Part shown: positions 57,426-64,000 of the stretch, one piece after another | How positions within the stretch are numbered: the first letter of the stretch is position 1 | How the letters are laid out: each line of letters begins with the position of its first letter | NCBI GenBank assembly: GCA_016748015.1 | Contig: JAAOMT010000046.1 | Span: 742,959 to 806,958, forward strand | Reading direction: 5' to 3' | Origin: Geosiphon pyriformis | Lineage: Eukaryota; Glomeromycota; Glomeromycetes; Archaeosporales; Geosiphonaceae | DNA length: 64,000 bases | Program-made: the position numbers and the translations under genes | Notes under the pieces: model-generated | What the model was told of the DNA's origin: nothing | The model's input: the letters and a program-made list of their open reading frames with translations, nothing else | Database searches by the model: none

Positions 57426-60390
57426 ATATTTTGCACTATTGTATCCTAAAAAACCATATTTACTACAAGTGTATTTTGTGTATGATTTTTTTTTTTTTTA
57501 GTAGCAAACTTATAATATTTGGTTTTTGGATATTTTTTATGTTATAATACTAATGAATTTTTAACTTTGCTTAAGCTTATTTTTTTTATTGGCATCATCA
57601 ACTTAATTGTTTTCTAGGACTTAGTCTTAATTTTGAAATGTAGACACTACTTTTTTATGTTGGCTAATAAATTGTCTTAACCATATTATTATCTTATTAT
57701 AATTGTTATATTTAATAGTAAGCTAAGTAGTCTGTCATGCAAGTTTTCACACTTTATTATATTTTTGTTTTTTCTGTACTATAAGACATAAAACATTGAT
57801 AATAGTCTTTAGTATAGTTAAAGAATTTGTAATTACTATTTTATTAGAAAAATTTTTTGCAGCTTTTTGATTTACAAAACAAAAAGCTTCAGTAACTAAT
57901 TATTATCTCTTTTTTCATTAGTATACTATCATAAAAATATTATTTGAATGTAAAATCCCACAATTTTTAAATATAACATTACTTGAAAATAGTGGTAATA
58001 AACAATATTACAAGATATATTAGACAAACATAAATAAATATAAGAAACAGAATCAATAATTATAATAAAATATAAATATTTGCTGTTTTTTGGTCATAAA
58101 TTTGTAATTTTCTAAACTTCTTTGATGTTTTTTTTATTGACTTCAATAATTATTAATTTCAATAAAATTTGTTTTATGTCATACAAATTCTTAATGAAAT
58201 TATTTGTTATATTAAAACTGGAATTCTAAATATTAAAATATTGTTAAATAAATAATTTAAAAAAATATACTAAAAAATAAATTCTTTTACCTTATCATAA
58301 ATATTAATATTTAATAATAATTGATTTGTAATAAAATATAGACATTGTGTTATTTCTAAATATTATATAAATAAGATATAAGATATAAGATATTAAATTA
58401 TTTATTTGTTAACTTTAAAAAAGAGATTGTAATTAATTAATATAATTTTCATACAAGATAAGAGTATATAATATTCAAAAAAATAATTCTATTTTGCCTT
58501 ACTTTCAAGTTTTGTATTTAATTTACTAGCAAAATTATACAAACTGCCATTTGCTAAAAGCATATATTTAATAATATTATTAAAGTCTTTAATATAAGAG
58601 GTAGTTTGAGTTTTTGCAGTAAATATTTTTAATATAAATGCATAGATCTATGTTTGTTAACTAAGATAAAAAACTCTTATTAGATAATTTTTAGTATTAA
58701 CATATGTTTTAGTAAGTTGTAATTATTATTTATAGAAATCTTTTTTATATAAACTATTGTAATATAGAAAAAAATTGTGAACAAAGTTTTTATATTAATT
58801 GTAAAGCTTTGATTTAAGATTCTTTAATAAGTTTTTATTAATGTGAAAAATACAATAAATTTGGTAGATTATTTTATATACTTGAACAATTGCTATATCT
58901 GTTACAAAATTAATATTGGTAATGAATACTAATAGTTTTGTCATTGTTGTTTTTTTATGTATTTTAGAATTATATGATTTGACAGTTTTATTTAATATAA
59001 AGACTTATATAACAAGATGTGATCTTGTATTATTGTCTATAATAAAAAAGAAAGAAAATAGCATCTAATAGCAGTTGGTATTTGCTATATTGTTATTTAG
59101 AACAATATTATGATACTTTAATTAAAGAACAACTTATGTAAAAGACATTTAAAATACACAAGTAAGCTAATTTTTATTAATTCTAAACTTTACAATCTAT
59201 TTGGGATTATTTGATTTGCAATTTATAAGAGTTGTTAACAAGTAGAATATATTATGTTTTTTGTTGTCATAAACTTTAAATCTTTGTATTGTATTTGTAA
59301 GATTACAATCGAAAAAAAATGCTATTGGAAATTTCACTTTTAATAATTTTTTTTGGGTAATAATTAATAGATTTGTACATTTTGTAAAAAATCAGATCTT
59401 TTAAAGAATATTATTTAAAATTTTTTGATATGTTAAAACATATTTTCTAGTGTTAATATATAATAAATAATTATGTATATTGTTAAGAATAGTAAAAATT
59501 ATTTTGCATGAGTTTTTGGTGCAATTGATATTGACATGCTAACTATATTCTTAATATTTTAATTTAATGGTTTGATAATTTTGAACATTGATTTTTTTTT
59601 TGGTTTATATTAGCCATTAAATTTACATTCAAAAGTGCAATGTTTAATGTTGTTATCTGAATGTTGTTTTAATCTCTTTTAAATAACTCCAAATTTTTGT
59701 TGTTTATCATAAGTTTTCATAATTATATTAATATTTTTTTATATTTTAAAAACATAACTAGTGTAAAGTTTTATAGTTAAATAAATATAAAAAAATTTAA
59801 CACTAAATATGACTAAAATTATACCCAAAAATTTTATTTCTATTTATAAGTACTTGATTACTTAATTGAAATAAGTCTTTATTAACATGATTTTGGAGTT
59901 AATTGGTCAGTTTTACATTAAAAATAGGGTTTAAATTAGGATAAAAATAATTTTAACACATGGTTTTTTACTATACATATATACATACTCTTTTTTAAAA
60001 GCAAACTAATTATTTTTTTTGTCTTATGTTTACATTAAAATATTAATCTTAATACAATATATGACATATAATATATTATATTTAAAATTGCCAATATACT
60101 ATTAACCACAATATTAATTGATACATTTAAGTAAATATTATCTAGAATAATTTAAAGAGTTAAATTTTGTATAATCTGTTGCCTTTAATACTTTAGAATC
60201 TATAGCTTATATTTAAACAAAAAAAACTTTTTGTTGTGCAAGAATGAAAGCAGTTACACCAAAAATTTTGATGTGTTTTTATACTACAATATACAGATAG
60301 CACGTATCAAATTCAAAAACCATGTGATATAATATATGTGATTTATTTTTAACTAATAAAAATAATTAATATTATATAATTTAAAACAGA
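57426..60390. other. AT-rich desert without recognisable genes
   Basis: About 3 kb of very AT-rich sequence. No frame of note, LTR end, zinc knuckle or RT motif on either strand. It may be an older, unreadable repeat remnant. (AAT)n-like runs are scattered. It separates the nest from the gene-bearing end. Confidence 0.6.
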
Positions 60391-60405
60391 TTGAAACGCC
60401 GATTA

Positions 60406-60450
60406 CTGCGCCATATATGGCACGCGTGACACGTGCCATATATGGCGCAG
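60406..60450. promoter_or_regulatory. Perfect 19-bp inverted repeat with two CArG-like boxes
   Basis: Arms CTGCGCCATATATGGCACG (60406-60424) and its exact reverse complement (60432-60450) are separated by seven bases. Each arm holds CCATATATGG, a perfect CC(A/T)6GG box as bound by MADS-box factors, itself palindromic. A CACGTG lies at 60430-60435 overlapping spacer and right arm. It stands out as a GC-containing island in AT-rich DNA. It could be a regulatory site, a cruciform or hairpin, or the remnant of a small element. Confidence 0.75.
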
Positions 60451-60472
60451 CGACCGACGAAACAAATAAAGT

Positions 60473-60498
60473 CACGTGTCACAATATTAAATCACGTG
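60473..60498. promoter_or_regulatory. Two further CACGTG (E-box) motifs
   Basis: CACGTG at 60473-60478 and 60493-60498, within 70 bp of the one in the inverted repeat. This hexamer is the core site of bHLH factors such as Cbf1 and Pho4 in yeasts. Three copies in 69 bp of AT-rich DNA is unlikely by chance. Confidence 0.5.
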
Positions 60499-60555
60499 CT
60501 TTTTCGAGGTTGTTACAAATCCAATATTTAATTATAAATCTTTAGTTAAATTTTG

Positions 60556-60588
60556 TAATAATAATAATAATAATAATAGTAATAATTT
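60556..60588. repeat. (AAT)n microsatellite
   Basis: A run of about ten AAT units with one AGT interruption. Confidence 0.8.
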
Positions 60589-61073
60589 TTAAATTAAATC
60601 ATTAAATTATATCATTTAAATAAACTTTATACATGAATTTTTAATTCAAGTAAATAAAATTACTATTCACTTGGAAAACATATTAAAAAACTTTACATAT
60701 GACTTTTTAAATACATGTTTAAATGCTCAAATTATATAAAAAAAACATTATCCTTTTAGCCTAAACCCAGGATTTCATATATATATATAGAAATGATCAC
60801 TTGTTGATTGTGTTGTCATCCTATTGTTTCGTAAGTCATTACGTCATTATGTTATGATATAACTTAAAAAAAATCTTTTTTAATATAAAGTATGTCTTTG
60901 CCGATGAACGCATCTTGTAGATCAAAAATTTCGCGATAATTGATCAATCCAGTATTAGCTTTTTTAAACCGTTGGTTGGGCGTGATGGTAGTTTGCCCAC
61001 ATATAAACTTACCAGAATCTAATAAAAATCAGGGTGGGGTTTGTTTCATTCAGGTGTTTAAATTCGCAAACAT

Positions 61074-61086
61074 CGGAAAGTTTCCG
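61074..61086. promoter_or_regulatory. CGG-N7-CCG dyad upstream of the 61382 gene
   Basis: CGGAAAGTTTCCG is a perfect 13-bp palindrome with the everted/inverted CGG triplets typical of Zn2Cys6 binuclear-cluster factor sites. It lies ~300 bp before the start codon. Site use is an inference. Confidence 0.3.
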
Positions 61087-61318
61087 AGCGACTGATACGA
61101 CTTTTTGTCAGAGAAATTTGATCCGACTGTCAGTATAATGTCTAAATCGGTGAATCAAAAGACTTAAATGACGCAACTAAAGCTTACAACTTAAAATGGA
61201 CACATGTCCTGGGAAAAACTATCAATCATGATGTTTGAATGACAATTTTTGTGATACACAAACCATCATTTCCTGATCTGGTGATCGATCTTGTAAATTA
61301 AAGCGGAGGTAAAACTCA

Positions 61319-61324
61319 TATATA
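61319..61324 (+). promoter_or_regulatory. Possible TATA box of the 61382 gene
   Basis: TATATA about 60 bp before the start codon, in a local TA-rich stretch, followed by CCTATAAGG at 61329-61337. Confidence 0.35.
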
Positions 61325-61381
61325 TACACCTATAAGGTTTGCATGTAAGACAGAACAATTTATCTATAACAAATCTTGAAA

Positions 61382-61591
61382 ATGGCAAGTATCGACAACA
61401 ATACCGAATTGGAGAGTCTTGCGAAAGAGTATCGTGGTCTGCGTAAGGTACATGAAAATAGTGAAGCGGGGGTTAAAGACGTTGAGAGGTATCTATATTT
61501 TTTTTTAGTAAAGAATTTTAAAGATGTATAACCCAAAGATCAAGATTTTCATGTTTAAGTTTTCCCGCTTTTTAATGATAATTATAATAAT

Positions 61592-61661
<70 letters not shown>

Positions 61662-62361
61662 CTTCAACCATAATCTTGGAATAAATTTTTTTTTACGACT
61701 GCACGGACAATTTGCGATAGTCGAAAGCAAGAGATAATGAAGGTTTTAATCATAACTTTCGAGACAAAAAATATCAAATTTTTTTTCAAAAATCTTTATT
61801 GATCTTGTCTCAAGAAATCTGATTCATTCCTCTGTTAGAAATTGGGTGAAGCTTTAGGGAAATCGGGTACTTTTGCTGGCGAAATTCTTTCGCATTTAGG
61901 AGAACCAGATGAATTAAGCTTTAACCTCGAGGAGCCTCAAAGTTTTATTTCTACGATGCCTGGTCCAATAATTGGAAGCCAAATTGGTGGTGGTGCTGCT
62001 GCTGCTAGTGCTGGTAGTAGCGATAAGATTCCTTATTACTTGATATATTTTTTGCGTGGAGAGGTATTCAAATCTTCTTTAAGGAAAGATCTCTTATTCC
62101 AAATTCCAAATTCTTTAATTTTCTGATCTTTTATTTTTTAATTATCAAATGTAGCACGAATACATGTACTTTAAGGTAACAATTTTGAGAATCAAAAAGT
62201 TTTTGTGATCAAAAAGAATTTAGAAAATTTTCATCTATTCTGCTAACTTAATATCGTAACCTCTTTCTTATTTTCTTCCTATCCCCCTTCTTTTTCCTAA
62301 TCAGGTCGATTCTCAACAAGAAAAGGTTCTTTCGCACGGTTGGCATCAAAAATCCGGTTAG
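61382..62361 (+). CDS. Four-exon gene, small protein of unknown function
   Basis: ATG at 61382. Exon 2 is 61839-62063, exon 3 62155-62175 (seven codons), exon 4 62305-62361 ending TAG; the introns between them start GT and end AG and join in phase 0. Exon 1 ends either at 61447 (AAG before GTACAT, keeps the frame, ~122 aa) or at 61488 (before GTATCT), which shifts exon 2 out of frame. The protein starts MASIDNNTELESLAKEYRGL, helical and charged; exon 2 has LGEALGKSGTFAGEILSHLG, a MPGPIIGSQIGGG segment and an Ala/Ser-rich stretch; the C-terminus has PYYLIYFLRGEHEYMYFKVD and ends GWHQKSG. No signal peptide; the Gly/Ala stretch is short for a membrane span. CpG and codon use differ sharply from the retroelements, as expected for a live host gene. 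Family not recognised. Confidence 0.7.
61574..61661. repeat. (AAT)n-(GAT)n compound microsatellite in intron 1
   Basis: AAT/TAA units to ~61627, then about eleven GAT units to 61661, wholly inside the first intron of the 61382 gene. Confidence 0.85.
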
Positions 62362-62561
62362 AAAGGACGATGATGGACCGATGTTTTTGTTGATTACATT
62401 TTTTTAATCATCATGAAAGAAAAATCTAAAAAAGGGTTGTGAATATTTGTTGTTTGTTTCAATATATATATATATATATACATATACAAATATATATATA
62501 TATTTATAGTTTTGGTTATTTATAAAAAAAAATTTTTTTATCTACTATTGTTTTTATTATC

Positions 62562-62594
<33 letters not shown>

Positions 62595-63709
62595 ATTAAA
62601 TTATTATTTTCTTTGGTTTCCTTTTTTTGCTCAATTTGTTTTTAAACCGCTTGGAACATAAAGTCAAATGATAACAATGGACCCAAAAGCTCAACGTGAG
62701 ACATTGATCGCACATTCTCTCACTGTCCTAAATTTTTTCCTAAAATATTGTTTGATGAATGTTTGTTATGAATGTGACAATCTTTTTAAGGCACACAATA
62801 AATCCAGTTTTTTCTCTCGAAAAGGTTTCTTGTAACCAACTCACGTGGTTATTTGGCATTAAAAATAGTGAAGAGGTTGACGAAAAAACTGAAAAAGGAT
62901 GAGAGGTCATAGAGCTCTCGCTCGAAAGCATATTCGATGTGAGTAGGAATACAGCATGTCAGAAAGGTTAACCCAAAAAAAAAAGAAAAAAGACCACTTA
63001 AAAAACATCTCACACTTATCAAAAGTGTCTGTATATGCTCCTATAAGCCGAGAATTCACTTTTTGGAGTATTTGTACAAACAAAAAGGCATTGGAACAAA
63101 CAGAGACCAATTGGGCGTGAAAAAAGAGAAAGAAAAGTGATCATCATATTTTTTTTTAATACGAACGAAACTGACAATAAAAAAAAACCGAGAAAAAAAT
63201 AATAGGAAAAAGAAAAAAAAAGTTTGTGTGATACGAAAAAAAATTACTTTTTTGTTATTTGAATTTTCATCGTTGTTCAGAATCACACAATAGTGCCTAA
63301 AAATAGCACGTTTTTGTATTTTCCAAGTTCAAAAAGTAATGAAAAGAAAAATATTTGAAACCGGGAAAAAAAAAAGCAAGAGATCATTCTAGATGACGAA
63401 TTTACATGATCAACAACCCTGAATACGTGCGTCTTATGTAATGAGTTTGTTGAGAGATTTCTCGTGAGCGTGTAAGAACCAAAGAAAAAAAAGGTAAGAA
63501 AGACAAAGCAGTGAATAAAGGGGCTGTTGAACAGAGATAGAGGAATTTGATTTAAAAAAGATGTCATTGTTCATTAAGAAGATGAAGAGGAGGATAAAAC
63601 AGAATAGAGCCAAAAGAAAATTTTGAATTTTTTCCGACATCTTTCAAAGAGAATTTTTCATTGGGGCAAGACTTATTTTTTGAAATAAGCAAAGAGGACC
63701 TCAGATAAG
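62362..63709. other. Convergent intergenic region
   Basis: Lies between the stop codons of two convergent genes. It contains (TA)n at ~62462-62505 and (TTA)n at ~62571-62593. Frames on the minus strand here are Phe/Ser/Leu-rich translations of A/G-rich DNA without homology I can see. It probably holds both 3' UTRs. Confidence 0.55.
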
Positions 63710-63801
63710 TTATGGTGGAGGAGCATGAATTTTTTGATGGCGACGTAAATTACTGACGACCGAAAAGTGACGACCACAACCTTCCACGGGACATTTGAAT
63801 G
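63710..63801 (-). CDS. Last exon of a C2H2 zinc-finger gene (partial)
   Basis: The minus strand reads an acceptor TTTTAG before 63801, then two bases of a split codon, then FKCPVEGCGRHFSVVSNLRR followed by HQKIHAPPP and TAA (complement 63710-63712). The spacing C-x4-C-x12-H-x3-H is a canonical C2H2 finger, and the Leu and Phe core positions are present. It is likely a DNA-binding transcription factor with at least one more finger in upstream exons outside or near the window edge. The 92-nt exon is consistent with a GT-AG gene. The upstream exon could not be placed in 63802-64000. Confidence 0.75.
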
Positions 63802-64000
63802 CTAAAAGATTTTGAGGTTTTAAATTAAAAAGATATCAATAATGGTCGATTCGAAGGCGCATATATACAGCGAATAATTGAAAGAAATGGAGGGTTATAT
63901 TGGCAATTAAAAAGAGCCAAAAATTTATAGAGAGAAATAATTTAATTAATTGATTTCGTCGATGATGAAAATGATAATAATAATAATTAAGATTGAGAAA
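63802..64000 (-). other. Probable intron or upstream part of the zinc-finger gene
   Basis: AT-rich, with an acceptor-like pyrimidine tract on the minus strand next to 63801 and trinucleotide-rich sequence at the window end. No exon can be supported here. Confidence 0.4.

Noticed and set aside
60892-60939. Short ORF upstream of the 61382 gene
   Set aside because: Only 15 codons, far from the likely transcription start, no supporting context.
62740-63640. Four minus-strand frames of 63-94 codons rich in Phe, Ser and Leu
   Set aside because: They are overlapping translations of A/G-rich sequence, without domain motifs, splice logic or start context; probably 3' UTR or intergenic.
1-64000. Organellar or bacterial origin because of the high AT content
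   Set aside because: GT-AG introns, LTR retrotransposons with target duplications and a C2H2 finger exon point to nuclear eukaryotic DNA.

Overview
The window is a strongly AT-rich eukaryotic, almost certainly fungal, sequence. The style fits an arbuscular mycorrhizal fungus of the Rhizophagus type: a repeat-packed, CpG-poor genome, genes with short GT-AG introns, and Ty3/gypsy elements with an extra dUTPase domain. The genus is an inference. There is no rRNA, tRNA or CRISPR array. About 57 kb is retrotransposon; host genes lie only in the last 3 kb.

Layout. (1) 260-7968 is a complete but decayed minus-strand Ty3/gypsy element (A) with ~705-bp LTRs and a 4-bp GTAC target duplication. (2) 8625-57425 is a Russian-doll nest of five related Ty3/gypsy elements. 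Oldest is P1 (plus strand), split into 8625-14402 and 54377-57425. Element C (minus, 14403-54376) sits in P1's RNase H region with duplication ACAT. Element D (plus, 21322-51348) sits in C with duplication CTGG. Elements E (minus, 23845-33633) and F (minus, 37714-47772, duplication CCAC) sit inside D. Each element lies opposite to its host. (3) 57426-60390 is a very AT-rich desert. (4) From 60400 the base composition changes: a perfect 19-bp inverted repeat with two CArG-like boxes and a cluster of CACGTG motifs lies ~0.9 kb upstream of a four-exon gene of unknown function (61382-62361, plus). The last exon of a C2H2 zinc-finger gene (63710-63801, minus) converges on it.

The nested elements share one plan: LTR, PBS, gag with a CCHC knuckle, retropepsin, a cysteine-rich module, an Asn/Ser/Asp-rich linker, a trimeric-type dUTPase, RT, RNase H, integrase with HHCC and GPY/F modules, a conserved ~200-250-residue post-integrase region, polypurine tract, LTR. 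A dUTPase between protease and RT is the most unusual content. Element A has the classical gag-PR-RT-RH-IN order without dUTPase and a different post-integrase ORF.

Every element is broken by many stops. Differences between paired LTRs are almost all transitions: I count about 21 transitions and no transversions in the first ~215 bp of the D LTR pair, mostly in CpA/TpG context. That is a RIP-like or methylation-deamination signature. P1, the outermost element, is the most AT-rich. F is the best preserved and keeps recognisable active-site residues of dUTPase, protease and RT. All coordinates of decayed domains are approximate to tens of bases.
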